A stretch of 64,000 nt of DNA from RYN-133 sp963785425 (GCA_963785425.1 CAWAVG010000003.1:434001-498000), one strand, 5' to 3'; numbered from the stretch's first letter, positions 22,562 through 31,489 are shown. Numbers and translations: made by a program. Notes: a model not told the origin generated them from the letters alone.

Positions 22562-22666
22562 GAGTGACGGACCGCGCGCGTGCGTGACGGATCGCGCGGT
22601 TGCGTGACGGCGAAATCGCCGTCACTCGAATCGCGCGGACGTCACTCACTACATAAGACGTCACTC
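22562..22666. repeat. palindromic word array, cluster A (GAGTGACGG type, six words)
   Basis: Three forward words GAGTGACGG/GCGTGACGG (22562, 22582, 22602) are followed by three inverted words CCGTCACTC/ACGTCACTC (22619, 22639, 22658). Steps are 20, 20, 17, 20 and 19 bp. The innermost pair is a perfect 10-bp stem with a 2-nt loop (GTGACGGCGA-AA-TCGCCGTCAC, 22604-22625). The array lies 3' of the 59-residue gene (25 bp from its stop) and 5' of smc. It is the largest member of the repeat family described in the findings. Confidence 0.85.
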
Positions 22667-22690
22667 AACCGCCGCGACCCGGCGGCGCGG

Positions 22691-22870
22691 TCAGACCAGT
22701 TCGGCTGCGGCGAGACGGTGCAGGTCGAGGTCGAGCTCGGCGTGCTGGCGCTCGCGGACGTCGGCCAGCTCCGACTCCAGCTCCGTCACCCGCCGCCGCA
22801 GGCGCGCCACCTCCGCGGCGAGTACCTGCTCGTTGTTGCCACCTACGTAGCCGACCAAGGCGCGAGCCAT
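22691..22870 (-). CDS. small conserved coiled-coil protein
   Basis: A 59-residue protein beginning MARALVGYVGGNNEQ, then a strongly helical heptad region (VLAAEVARLRRRVTELESEL and on to ADVRERQHAELDLD) ending HRLAAAELV. The ATG has AAGGG 8 bp upstream, and the frame has host-like codons. I remember similar short proteins starting MxRALVGYVGG in other actinobacteria, but no function. The coiled coil suggests self-assembly or a protein partner. It sits between mutM and smc on their strand; the 202-bp gap up to mutM holds its promoter region and nothing else that I can see. Confidence 0.75.
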   Translation of the reverse strand: MARALVGYVGGNNEQVLAAEVARLRRRVTELESELADVRERQHAELDLDLHRLAAAELV

Positions 22871-23072
22871 ACGGCAGACCCTTCATTTCCCCCGGGCGAC
22901 CGGGTCCGGTGTGTGTATGCACCGATGTGCGACGAATTGTGTTGTCGACGAGCCGGGGTCTGTTCCGTTCGGAATCGGGATCCCTCAGGTTGGGGAGCGA
23001 CCGCTCCGACAGCCCCGTCAGGTCGCTTAATGGTTGCACCGCGATAACGAACGGTCAACATGCCCCCGCTGT

Positions 23073-23957
23073 TCAGGCGCTGTGGGTGCGCACCCGCGGC
23101 GGGCGCTGGCAGCGCGGGCAGAAGAAGCTCGAGCGGTTCATGAAGGCAGCGCGCCGGATCGCGGTTCCGCATCGCGGGCAGGGTTCTCCCTCGCGCCCGT
23201 ACACGGCCAGCCGCCGGTCGAAGTAGCCGCTCTGGCCGTTGACGTTGACGTAGAGCGCGTCGAAGGACGTGCCGCCCGCGCGCAGCGCCTCGCTGAGCAC
23301 GTCGCGGACGTGCCCGAGCAGGTCCCCGATCTGGGCGCGGCGCAGGGTGCGGCCGAGCCGGGCGCCGTGCAGCTCGGCGCGCCACAGCGACTCGTCGGCG
23401 TAGATGTTGCCCACTCCCGAGAGCAGCGTCTGGTCGAGCAGGGCCCGCTTGACCGCGGAGTTGCGACGGCGCAGCCGCGTCGAGAAATCCTCGGCGTCGA
23501 AGTACGGGTCGAGCGGGTCGCGGGCGATGTGGGCCACGCCGGCCGGGATGCGTTGCTCGGGTCGGTCGGCGGCGGGGACGAGGGCGTCGAGCTGCAGCCC
23601 GCCGAAGGTGCGCTGGTCGACGAAGCGCAGCTCGCGCCCGCCGTCGGTGAAGCGCACGCGGACGTGCAGGTGTTTCTCCTCCGGCGCGCCGGGCGGCTGG
23701 ACGAGCAGCTGACCCGACATGCCCAGGTGCGCGACCAGACACTCGTCGCGGTCGGCGAGCGGGAGCCAGAGGTACTTGCCGCGCCGCGACACCGCCTCGA
23801 TCCGCGCGCCGGCGAGGCGGGCGGCGAGGTCCTGGGCGCCGGCCAGGTGACGGCGCACGGCGCGGGCATGGGTGATGTCGACGCCCGCGATCGTGCGGCC
23901 GGTGACCCAGCGCTGCAGCCCGTCGCGGACGGTCTCGACCTCGGGGAGTTCGGGCAC
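23073..23957 (-). CDS. mutM: formamidopyrimidine-DNA glycosylase
   Basis: A 294-residue Fpg that removes 8-oxoguanine and formamidopyrimidines and nicks at the abasic site. It starts (GTG) with PELPEVE, where Pro2 is the catalytic amine after Met removal. Conserved lysine lies in RRGKYLW, the helix-two-turn-helix region is SGVGNIYADESLW, and the C-terminal zinc finger is CPRCGTAIRRAAFMNRSSFFCPRCQ. It starts 3 bp after the rnc stop, in the rpmF-rnc-mutM operon. Confidence 0.96.
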   Translation of the reverse strand: MPELPEVETVRDGLQRWVTGRTIAGVDITHARAVRRHLAGAQDLAARLAGARIEAVSRRGKYLWLPLADRDECLVAHLGMSGQLLVQPPGAPEEKHLHVRVRFTDGGRELRFVDQRTFGGLQLDALVPAADRPEQRIPAGVAHIARDPLDPYFDAEDFSTRLRRRNSAVKRALLDQTLLSGVGNIYADESLWRAELHGARLGRTLRRAQIGDLLGHVRDVLSEALRAGGTSFDALYVNVNGQSGYFDRRLAVYGREGEPCPRCGTAIRRAAFMNRSSFFCPRCQRPPRVRTHSA

Positions 23958-23960
23958 CGC

Positions 23961-24701
23961 TCAGCCGGTGGGCGGGTGGTCGGCGCCGACCGGCGCCCGG
24001 CCGGCCAGCGCCCGCCAGGCCGTCTCGGCCGCTGCCTGCTCGGCTTCCTTCTTGCTGCGCCCGGTGCTGGGCGGGAAGCTCTCGCCGGCGACCGTGGCGG
24101 CGGCGGTGAAGATCTTCTCGTGGTCCGGGCCGCTCGAGCTCATCGTGTAGTCGGGCACGCCGAGGCCGCGTTCGGCGGTCAGCTCCTGCAGGCTCGTCTT
24201 CCAGTCCAGGCCCGCGCCACTCTCGGCCACGTCGATCATCAGGGTGTCGAACAGGTCGTGGACAACCCGCGACGCCGTCGGCAGACCGTGCTCGAAGTGG
24301 ATGGCGCCGAGCATGGCTTCCAGGGCGTCGGCCAGGATGCTCGACTTGTCCCGCCCGCCGGTGGCTTCCTCGCCCCGTCCCAGGTACAGGTAGGCACCCA
24401 GTCCGGACGGCCCGATGCCGCGCGCCACATCGGCCAGGGCGCGCATGTTGACCACGGACGCGCGCAGCTTCGCGAGCCGGCCCTCGGGCAGGTCGGGGTG
24501 GGCGCGGTAGAGCGTCTCGGTCACGACGATGCCGAGCACCGAGTCGCCGAGGAACTCGAGCCGCTCGTTGTGGGGCAGGCCGCCGTGCTCGTAGGCGTAG
24601 GAGCGGTGGGTGAGCGCACGGCGCAGCAGCTCGGCGTCCAGTTCGACGCCGAGCGCGGCCATCAGCCCCGCCGGATCGGCGGGGTGCGCACGAGCAGTCA
24701 T
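23961..24701 (-). CDS. rnc: ribonuclease III
   Basis: A 246-residue double-strand-specific endoribonuclease for rRNA and mRNA processing. The signature NERLEFLGDSVLG carries catalytic acidic residues, and ADALEAMLGAI carries the second metal site. The C-terminal dsRNA-binding domain runs from about LDWKTSLQELTAERG to KKEAEQAAAETAWRAL. The start is ATG at 24699-24701; a longer frame would run into rpmF. It sits between rpmF (19 bp) and mutM (3 bp). Confidence 0.96.
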   Translation of the reverse strand: MTARAHPADPAGLMAALGVELDAELLRRALTHRSYAYEHGGLPHNERLEFLGDSVLGIVVTETLYRAHPDLPEGRLAKLRASVVNMRALADVARGIGPSGLGAYLYLGRGEEATGGRDKSSILADALEAMLGAIHFEHGLPTASRVVHDLFDTLMIDVAESGAGLDWKTSLQELTAERGLGVPDYTMSSSGPDHEKIFTAAATVAGESFPPSTGRSKKEAEQAAAETAWRALAGRAPVGADHPPTG

Positions 24702-24720
24702 GCGGCTGCGGCTGCCGGGC

Positions 24721-24900
24721 TCAGACCGACAGCACCTGCTTGCCGTCGTACTGGCCGCAGTTGGCACACGCGGTGTGCGGCAGCTTCAGCTCGCCGCACG
24801 CACGGTTCGGGCAGACGACGAGCGTCGGAGCGCTCGTCTTCCACTGCGACCGGCGGGACCGGGTGTTGCTGCGCGAGGTCTTCCGCTTCGGGACGGCCAC
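24721..24900 (-). CDS. rpmF: 50S ribosomal protein bL32
   Basis: A 59-residue ribosomal protein, starting (GTG) with the diagnostic AVPKRKTSRSNTRSRRSQWK. Four cysteines (CPNRAC ... CANC) form a zinc ribbon, with four rather than two residues between the first pair. The gene lies between the DUF177 gene and rnc, its normal place. Confidence 0.97.
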   Translation of the reverse strand: MAVPKRKTSRSNTRSRRSQWKTSAPTLVVCPNRACGELKLPHTACANCGQYDGKQVLSV

Positions 24901-24928
24901 GTCGGGTACTCCTTCATCTGGGTCGTGC

Positions 24929-25513
24929 TCAGGTGTTGTCCCCGTCGACCAGCGCCTGCAGCGCCGCCCACCGGGGGTCGATCTTCTCGTGTGCGTGGTC
25001 GGCCGGCAGCTCGTCGAGCCGTCCCCCGCAGGTGGGGCACAGCCCGACGCACTCCGGACGGCACAGCGGCGTCCACGGCAGGCCGAGGACGATCGCGTCA
25101 CGCACCACCGGTTCGAGGTCGAGCAGGTCGCCGCGGAGCCGGTGCACCTCGTCCGCGCTGGTCGTCTCGTCGGTCACGCTGTCCGGGTAGGCGAACAGCT
25201 CGACGATGTCGACGACCAGCTCATCGGTGATCGGGTCGAGGCACCGCGCGCACTCACCGGCCAGCGGAGCCGAGACCTGGGCCGTGACGAGCACGCCTTC
25301 GGTCACCGACTCCAGCCGGACGTCGACTGCGAGCGGGGCACCTGCCGGAACACCGATGAGTTCACTGCCGAGATTCGCAGGCGCGGGAACCTGACGCCGT
25401 TGCGTCCGCATCGAACCGGGTCGGCGACCGAGCAGCCGGACGTCGAAGACGTAGGGGCTGCGCGGGTCGGGACCGGTCGCAGAGCGCGGTTTCGGTGTCA
25501 AGTTCTCGGGCAT
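24929..25513 (-). CDS. DUF177 (YceD-like) protein, rRNA/L32 associated
   Basis: A 194-residue DUF177 protein. Members encoded next to rpmF are linked in E. coli and plants to 23S rRNA accumulation. Cysteines in AGECARCLDP and CRPECVGLCPTCG make the probable metal site. The ATG at 25511-25513 (MPENLTPKPRS) is chosen; a GTG at 25568-25570 is possible, but neither has a good ribosome binding site. The gene precedes rpmF by 28 bp. Confidence 0.88.
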   Translation of the reverse strand: MPENLTPKPRSATGPDPRSPYVFDVRLLGRRPGSMRTQRRQVPAPANLGSELIGVPAGAPLAVDVRLESVTEGVLVTAQVSAPLAGECARCLDPITDELVVDIVELFAYPDSVTDETTSADEVHRLRGDLLDLEPVVRDAIVLGLPWTPLCRPECVGLCPTCGGRLDELPADHAHEKIDPRWAALQALVDGDNT

Positions 25514-25597
25514 ACCAATATCGGCCGTGATCGGTTGAGGGCCGTCGTCCAGCTTAGCCGAGCAGGCCACCCAGTCCGAAATCGTGCGCCGGCGGGC

Positions 25598-26527
25598 CTA
25601 GACCGAGACCGGGTGCTCGTGCTCGTGCGGCTCGCCCGGGGCGGCCGCCGCGGGGTCCTGCGTGGCGTCCGGTGCCGCGTCGGCGGTGTCAGCGCCGCGC
25701 TCCCCCTGCTCGTTGTCGAACACGTCCTCGGCCACGGGCGCATCTTCCGGACGGCCGGCGTCGCGTCGGTCATCAGCACGGTCATCAGCACGGTCATCAG
25801 TACGGTCGTCGGCGCGGTCGTCAGCTGTGCCGCCGGGGCCCTCGTTCGCGGCCGGCGGCTGGCCCGAGCGGCGCTGCGCGAGTGCGACCCGGCCCTGGTC
25901 TGCGGTGGCGGCCGCGCGCTGGAGGGTGACGGCCAGCTCGTAGAGCGTCCGGTCGGCGTAGTCCTCGCTGTCGGCAGCGAGCTTCGCGGCATAGCGCTCG
26001 GCGCCGGCGCGCGTGTCGGCGCTGTACCGGTCGGCCTCGGCGATGGTCGCCTCGTGGTACTGGTCGGCCTGCTCGTGCATGCCGCGGGCGTAGGCCTCGG
26101 CCTGCTGGCGCACCTCCGCCGCCGCGCGGGCGGCGGACTGGTGGATCGAGGTGGCGGACACCAGCGTGGCGTGTTCGGCCTTGCCGCGCTCGACGGTCTC
26201 GTAGGCCTGCACCTCGGCGTCGTGGACGATCGCCTCGGCGCGGGTCTCGGCGTTGGCGGCCATCGCGTCGGCCTCGGCGGCGGCCTTCTCGCGCACCGAG
26301 CTCGCCTCGGCGTAGGCGTCGTGCAGCAGCGCGTCGCGGCTCTCGATGATCTTGCGGGCCTCGTCGATCTCGGGAGGCAGCACCTCGCGCAGCTCGTCGA
26401 GCAGGTCGAGCAGGCGCTCGCGCGGCAGGACGCAGGAGGACGACATCGGCATCGAGCGCGCGGTCTCGACCTGCTCGACCAACTCGGTCAGCAGCTCGTC
26501 GGCACGGCGCAGGGACTGGTCTGTCAT
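25598..26527 (-). CDS. DivIVA-domain protein (SepIVA-like septation factor)
   Basis: A 309-residue cytoplasmic coiled-coil protein. The N-terminus (ADELLTELVEQVETARSMPM ... LLDLLDELREVLPPEIDEAR) is a divergent DivIVA-like helix, followed by a long alanine/glutamate-rich coiled coil to about residue 215 and an acidic disordered tail. Its place between coaD and the DUF177/rpmF/rnc genes matches mycobacterial SepIVA, needed for septum formation. The ATG has GAGG 5 bp upstream. The tail has a 12-bp tandem repeat encoding DDRADDRTDDRADD. It is more variable in composition than DivIVA/Wag31 itself. Confidence 0.82.
   Translation of the reverse strand: MTDQSLRRADELLTELVEQVETARSMPMSSSCVLPRERLLDLLDELREVLPPEIDEARKIIESRDALLHDAYAEASSVREKAAAEADAMAANAETRAEAIVHDAEVQAYETVERGKAEHATLVSATSIHQSAARAAAEVRQQAEAYARGMHEQADQYHEATIAEADRYSADTRAGAERYAAKLAADSEDYADRTLYELAVTLQRAAATADQGRVALAQRRSGQPPAANEGPGGTADDRADDRTDDRADDRADDRRDAGRPEDAPVAEDVFDNEQGERGADTADAAPDATQDPAAAAPGEPHEHEHPVSV
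25768..25825 (-). repeat. 12-bp tandem repeat inside the SepIVA-like gene
   Basis: About five near-identical 12-bp units (plus-strand unit GGTCATCAGCAC, later copies drifting to GGTCGTCGGCGC) encode (A/T)DDR repeats in the acidic C-terminal tail. Unit length is a multiple of 3, so copy-number change keeps the frame. Confidence 0.75.
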
Positions 26528-26577
26528 GGGCACCTCGCTGTTGCTCTCGGCGCCGCGGTCCAGATCCCAGTGAGGTC

Positions 26578-27072
26578 CTAGGCGCCGTTGGTTCGATCGA
26601 TGAGGCGTTTGAGCACGTTGGACGGGACGAGGGACGAGACGTCACCGCCCCATTTGGCTATTTCCTTCACCAGGCTAGATGCGAGGAAGCTGTATTCCGG
26701 GTTAGTCGGCATGAACAGCGTGTCGACCCCGGCCAGGCCGCGGTTCATCTGGGCCATCTGCAGCTCGTAGTCGAAGTCGCTGACCGCGCGCAGGCCCTTC
26801 ACGATCACCGCGATCCCGTGCTCCTTGCAGTAGTCGACGACCAGGCCCTCGAAGCTGTCGATGCGCACGTTGCCGTACTGCGCGGTGACCTCTTCGAGCA
26901 GCTCGCGGCGCTCCTCCACGCTGAACAGGCTCGACTTGGCCTGGTTGACGAACACGGCGACGGTCAGCTCGTCGTAGAGCTGTGCGGCCCGGCCGATGAT
27001 GTCCAGGTGGCCGTTGGTCACCGGGTCGAACGAGCCGGGGCACACCGCGCGGCGGGTCACGTTTTCAGGCAT
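26578..27072 (-). CDS. coaD: phosphopantetheine adenylyltransferase
   Basis: A 164-residue enzyme that makes dephospho-CoA from 4'-phosphopantetheine and ATP. The nucleotidyltransferase signature is AVCPGSFDPVTNGHLDII, with further conserved KGLRAVSDFDYE and EYSFLASSLVKEIA. Its ATG overlaps the rsmD stop by 8 bp. Confidence 0.96.
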   Translation of the reverse strand: MPENVTRRAVCPGSFDPVTNGHLDIIGRAAQLYDELTVAVFVNQAKSSLFSVEERRELLEEVTAQYGNVRIDSFEGLVVDYCKEHGIAVIVKGLRAVSDFDYELQMAQMNRGLAGVDTLFMPTNPEYSFLASSLVKEIAKWGGDVSSLVPSNVLKRLIDRTNGA

Positions 27073-27622
27073 GTTGAGCGCGACCGTACCAAAGCAGACC
27101 CTCTCCGTAGCGGCGTTGTGTGACGAGCGCAATCCCCTGCGGCCACGCGGGTTCGGGCGTGCGGGCGGAGCGTTCGACGACGACCGTCGCCGAAGCGGCG
27201 AGCCACCCGTTGCCGGCCAGGGCGGCGAGCATCGCGGCTATGCCCGTGTCGGGCAGCTCGTAGGGCGGGTCGGCGAACACCAGGTCGAACGGCTCGGCCG
27301 GCCCGCCCAGCACGGCGTCGACCGCGCGCCGCCGCACCTCGGCACCGGGCAGGCCGACCGAGTCGACGTTGCGCTGCAGCACGTCGGCGGCGCGCCGATC
27401 GGACTCGACGAACACCGCGCGGGCCGCGCCGCGCGAGAGCGCCTCCAGCCCGACGGCCCCGCTGCCCGCGTACAGGTCGAGCACCGCGGCGCCCTCGAGC
27501 TCGAGGTGGGCGCGCAGCGTGTTGAACAGCGCCTCGCGCGCCCGCTCGGACGTGGGACGGGTGCCGCGGGCGGGCACCGCGAGGCGGCGGCCCTTGGCGG
27601 CACCCGCGACGATGCGGGTCAC
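27065..27622 (-). CDS. rsmD: 16S rRNA (guanine966-N2)-methyltransferase
   Basis: A 185-residue SAM-dependent rRNA methyltransferase. Visible are MTRIVAGAAKGRRL at the start (GTG), the SAM motif VLDLYAGSGAVGLEALSRGA and the catalytic DPPY in FADPPYELP. The GTG overlaps the recG stop (GTGA), so the long upstream frame is not coding. It sits between recG and coaD as in most actinobacteria. Confidence 0.95.
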   Translation of the reverse strand: MTRIVAGAAKGRRLAVPARGTRPTSERAREALFNTLRAHLELEGAAVLDLYAGSGAVGLEALSRGAARAVFVESDRRAADVLQRNVDSVGLPGAEVRRRAVDAVLGGPAEPFDLVFADPPYELPDTGIAAMLAALAGNGWLAASATVVVERSARTPEPAWPQGIALVTQRRYGEGLLWYGRAQHA

Positions 27623-29814
27623 GACTTGTCGAGGTAGCTGGCCTGCTCGTCGGCCACGAGGGCGGCGACCTGCGCGGCGAGCGCCGGATGCTCGGTCAGG
27701 GCGGGATCGGCGGCCACCACGGTGCTCGCCTCCGCGCGCGCCGCCACGATCAGGTCCTCGTCGCGCAGCAGCGAGAGCAGCTTGAGCTGTGACCGCCCGC
27801 CGGACTGCGCGACGCCGAGCACATCGCCCTCGCGACGCTGTTCGACGTCGAGGCGGGCGAGCGCGAACCCGTCCGTGGTCGCCGCGACCGCGTCGAGTCG
27901 CTCGCGCGACGGGGCGCCCTCGGCACCGTCGGTGACGAGCAGGCACAGTCCGGGATGGCCACCGCGCCCGATCCGCCCGCGGAGCTGGTGCAACTGCGAG
28001 ACGCCGAACCGGTCGGCGTCCATGACAATCATCACGGTGGCGTTGGGGACGTCGACGCCGACCTCGATGACGGTCGTCGCGACGAGCACGTCGATCGCGC
28101 CGGCGGCGAACGAGGTCATCGTGCGGTCCTTCTCGTCCGGCGTCAGTTTGCCGTGCAGCGCCGCCAGCCGTAGCCCACGCAGCGGGCCTTCGACGAGCAT
28201 CGGCAGCAGGTCGCTGACCGCGACCGGTGGCCGCCGGCCCTCGACCTCCTCCTCGGGAAGCTCGATGTCGGCCATGTCCGACTCGAAGTCGGTCATGTCG
28301 GCGCCGATGCGCGGGCAGACGATGTACGCCTGCCGGCCGGCCTCGACCTCCTCGCGGATGCGCGCCCACGCGCGCTCCAGCCAGGCCGGCTTCTCACCGA
28401 CGGGAACGACCGAGGTCGCGATCGGGGCGCGTCCGGCGGGGAGCTCGGTCAGCGTCGAGGTCTCGAGGTCGCCGAACACAGTCATCGCGACCGTGCGCGG
28501 GATCGGCGTGGCCGTCATGACCAGCAGGTGCGGCGGGACTTCTGCCTTGGCCCGCAGCGCGTCGCGCTGCTCGACGCCGAACCGGTGCTGCTCGTCGACG
28601 ACGACGAGACCGAGTTCGGCGAACTGCACGTGCTCCTGGATGAGCGCATGCGTGCCCACGACGATGCCCGCCGCCCCGGACGCGGCGTCGAGCAACGCGG
28701 CCTTGCGCGCGGCCGCGCCCAGCGACCCCGTGAGCAGCACGACCCGGGTCGCCGTCTCGGCGCCGCCGAGTTGTCCGGCGAGCGCCAGCGGACCGAGCAT
28801 GGCCTCGATCGTGCGGGCGTGCTGCGCGGCGAGCACCTCGGTCGGGGCCAGCAGCGCTGCCTGCGCGCCGGCGTCGACCGCCTGCAACATCGCCCGGAGC
28901 GCGACGACCGTCTTGCCCGAGCCGACCTCGCCTTGCAGCAGGCGCTGCATCGGATGCTCGGCGGCCAGTTCGGCTTCGATGGTCGCGCCGACCTCGCGCT
29001 GCCCCGCGGTCAACTCGAACGGCAGGCGCTCGTCGAACGCGTCGAGCAGGCCTCCGGTGATGCGCGGCCGGGCCTGCGCCGGGTTGAGTGACGCGGCGCG
29101 GCGCCGCTGCGCGAGCACAAGCTGCAGCGCGAAGGCCTCGTCCCATTTCAGTCGCTGCTTGGCCTGCCACCACTGCGACCGGTCGTCAGGCCGATGGACG
29201 TTGCGCAGCGCCGCGTCGAGGCCGAGCAGGTTGTGGCGCGCACGGATCTCCGCCGGGACGGGGTCGGGCAACGGGTCGAGCAGGTCGAGCACGTGCGCGA
29301 TCGAGTTCGCGATCGTCCACGACCGGACCTCCTTGGTGGCCGGGTAGACCGGGATCAGCGCTCCCGCGAAGGCGTCGGCCTCGTGGGCGGCCAGCGTGTC
29401 GTCGGGCAGCAGCTGCCACTCGGGGTGCACGAGCTGGCGGCGCTGGTTGAACACGCCGACCTTGCCGGAGAACAGGCCGACCGTGCCGGGAACCGCCTGC
29501 TTGACGCGCCACTCCACGCGCCTGCCGCCGAAGAAGACGAGATCGAGCTCGCCCCGTCCGTCGCTGACGGTGACGACGGCACGTTGGCCGGGCGGCTTGC
29601 CCACCATCACGGCCTTCTTCACCGTGGCGAGCACCGTGACCTCGTCGTCGACGCGCAGCTCGTCCAGGTTGGTCAGCTCGCCGCGCTCGGCGAGCCGGCG
29701 CGGGTAGTGCCGCAGCAACTCCCCCACCGTGTGCAGGCCGAGGCCCTTCTCGATCGGCTTCGCGGTTCGGCCGCCGACGGCGTCGGCGATCGACGAGTCG
29801 AGCGTGATCGTCAT
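27619..29814 (-). CDS. recG: ATP-dependent DNA helicase RecG
   Basis: A 731-residue helicase that regresses stalled forks and processes Holliday junctions. It has an N-terminal wedge/OB domain, Walker A GEVGSGKT (295-302), the DEQH box in VVVDEQHRFGVEQR, TATPIPRT, and the C-terminal VATTVIEVGVDVPNA and QLRGRIGRG motifs. It overlaps the DAK2 gene by 4 bp (ATGA) and rsmD by 4 bp. Confidence 0.96.
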   Translation of the reverse strand: MTITLDSSIADAVGGRTAKPIEKGLGLHTVGELLRHYPRRLAERGELTNLDELRVDDEVTVLATVKKAVMVGKPPGQRAVVTVSDGRGELDLVFFGGRRVEWRVKQAVPGTVGLFSGKVGVFNQRRQLVHPEWQLLPDDTLAAHEADAFAGALIPVYPATKEVRSWTIANSIAHVLDLLDPLPDPVPAEIRARHNLLGLDAALRNVHRPDDRSQWWQAKQRLKWDEAFALQLVLAQRRRAASLNPAQARPRITGGLLDAFDERLPFELTAGQREVGATIEAELAAEHPMQRLLQGEVGSGKTVVALRAMLQAVDAGAQAALLAPTEVLAAQHARTIEAMLGPLALAGQLGGAETATRVVLLTGSLGAAARKAALLDAASGAAGIVVGTHALIQEHVQFAELGLVVVDEQHRFGVEQRDALRAKAEVPPHLLVMTATPIPRTVAMTVFGDLETSTLTELPAGRAPIATSVVPVGEKPAWLERAWARIREEVEAGRQAYIVCPRIGADMTDFESDMADIELPEEEVEGRRPPVAVSDLLPMLVEGPLRGLRLAALHGKLTPDEKDRTMTSFAAGAIDVLVATTVIEVGVDVPNATVMIVMDADRFGVSQLHQLRGRIGRGGHPGLCLLVTDGAEGAPSRERLDAVAATTDGFALARLDVEQRREGDVLGVAQSGGRSQLKLLSLLRDEDLIVAARAEASTVVAADPALTEHPALAAQVAALVADEQASYLDKS

Positions 29815-31400
29815 TCCACTCCGATGATGAGCGGACGGCCGGTCTGCCCGGCGTCGTAGACGGTCACCTCGGTCAGGGGCGTGCGGTCGCGGACGTGGCG
29901 ACGCACGACCTCGCCGAGGCCCGGGTGCGCGTCGGCACCGACGAGCACGGTCATCAGTTCGGCACCCACCCCGAGCAGTCGGTCGATGACCGCCAGCGCG
30001 ACCGAGTCGGTGTCCTGACCGATGTCGACCACTTCGCCGTCGATGAGGCCCAGCATGTCGCCGGCCTGGCAGATGCCGGCCGAGGTGAGCGACTCGTGCT
30101 CGGCCACGCTGATCTCGGCGAACCGTGTGGCCGCAGCCGCCTCGGCCATCGCGACCACGTCGTCGTCGAAGCGGCGGCCGGCGTCGTGGACCGCGATCGC
30201 CGCCAGGCCCTGCACCGGCGACCGGGTGGGGATGACGACCACCCGCACGTCCCGTGCGCGCAGCTCGTCGGCGGCCGCCTCGACCAGGGCGGCGATCTCG
30301 GCGTCGTTGGGCAGCAGCACGACCTCACGCGCCCCGCTCGCAACCACCGCGGTCACCACCTCGGCCGGCCCGATCTGCTCGCCCGTGACCACCTCGACGC
30401 CCTCGCCCGCGAACAGCGCGGCGAGGCCCGCGGCGGGTGTCACCGCCACGACGGCGCCCGGCTTCGGCGCAGTGCCGGGCGACGCGGGAACCAGCGGTGA
30501 CACCGAGATGCGGTAGGGCCGGCCGCAAGCGATTCCGGCCTCCACCGCGGCTCCGGCGTCGTCGGTGTGGACGTGGATCGACAACGTGCCCTCGCCGGTG
30601 CCGACCACGACCACCGAGTCGCCGAGCCGGGCCAGCTCGGCGCGCAGCGCGCCGGCGGCGTCCTCGGTCTCGCCGGCCACGAGGTCGAGCAGGTACTGCA
30701 CCTCGAACGCGCCGCCGCCCGGGGTGTGCTGGTGCGGCACCGCGTCGAGGGTGGGCACCGGGGCGATGTCGACCCGCTCACCGCCGATCGTGCGCACGAG
30801 CGCCTCGAGGATCAGCACGAGCCCCTGACCACCGGCATCGACGACCCCCGCGCGGGCCAGCGCGGGCAACTGCTCCGGAGTGCGTCCGAGCGCCTCGTCC
30901 GCCGCGGCGAGGGCGAGCCCGGCCACCTGCGCCGGGGTGAGCACGTCGTCGGGGACGGCTGCGCCGGCGGCGGCAGCGACGGTGAGGATCGTCCCCTCGA
31001 CGGGTTCGGCCACCGCCGACCGCGCCTCCGCCGCCCCGAGCAACAGCCCGGCACGCAACGCCCGGGCGTCGCACGCGCCGGCCGCGGTGGCGGCGTCGGC
31101 CATGCCGCGCAGCAGCTGGGCCACGATGTTGCCCGAGTTGCCGCTGGCTCCGAGTACGGCACCCCGGGCCAGCGCGCGGAGGGCGGCGGCGCCGTCGACG
31201 TCACCGTGGGAGGCATCGCGCTCGACGGCGACCAGCGCGGCCTGCATGGTCGTGGCGAGATTCGTGCCCGTGTCGCTGTCGTGTACGGGAAACACGTTGA
31301 GCACGTCGATCTCGGCCCGGTGCGCGTCGAGTGAGGCCCACGCCGCCCGCGCCCACTCGCAGACGGCCGCAGCGTCGAGAGCGCCCAACGCCTCTGGCAC
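29811..31400 (-). CDS. DAK2-domain (YloV/FakA-like) kinase
   Basis: A 529-residue protein. The N-terminal DhaL/DAK2 domain has NVFPVHDSDTGTNLATTM, with the Asp residues that bind Mg-ATP, and LGASGNSGNIVAQLLRG. The middle and C-terminal DegV-like regions follow (GEGTLSIHVHTDD; VVLLPNDAEIAALVEAAA). In Firmicutes FakA phosphorylates fatty acids held by FakB; whether this actinobacterial form does so is not known, and no fakB is in the window. The start is GTG at 31398-31400 after GGGGGTG. It heads the recG operon and is divergent from rpmB. Confidence 0.88.
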   Translation of the reverse strand: MPEALGALDAAAVCEWARAAWASLDAHRAEIDVLNVFPVHDSDTGTNLATTMQAALVAVERDASHGDVDGAAALRALARGAVLGASGNSGNIVAQLLRGMADAATAAGACDARALRAGLLLGAAEARSAVAEPVEGTILTVAAAAGAAVPDDVLTPAQVAGLALAAADEALGRTPEQLPALARAGVVDAGGQGLVLILEALVRTIGGERVDIAPVPTLDAVPHQHTPGGGAFEVQYLLDLVAGETEDAAGALRAELARLGDSVVVVGTGEGTLSIHVHTDDAGAAVEAGIACGRPYRISVSPLVPASPGTAPKPGAVVAVTPAAGLAALFAGEGVEVVTGEQIGPAEVVTAVVASGAREVVLLPNDAEIAALVEAAADELRARDVRVVVIPTRSPVQGLAAIAVHDAGRRFDDDVVAMAEAAAATRFAEISVAEHESLTSAGICQAGDMLGLIDGEVVDIGQDTDSVALAVIDRLLGVGAELMTVLVGADAHPGLGEVVRRHVRDRTPLTEVTVYDAGQTGRPLIIGVE

Positions 31401-31489
31401 GTGCACCCCCCGCTCCGGTTCGCGTGACAATACTTCCTGATCCTGACGAAACGACGGCGCGCCCGCGCTGTGCGGGCGGGCAGGCACTT

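Noticed and set aside
22562..22666. Cluster A as a CRISPR array
   Set aside because: The words are 7-9 bp, at 20-bp steps and inverted in the second half, with no 24-37-bp repeats, spacers or cas genes.
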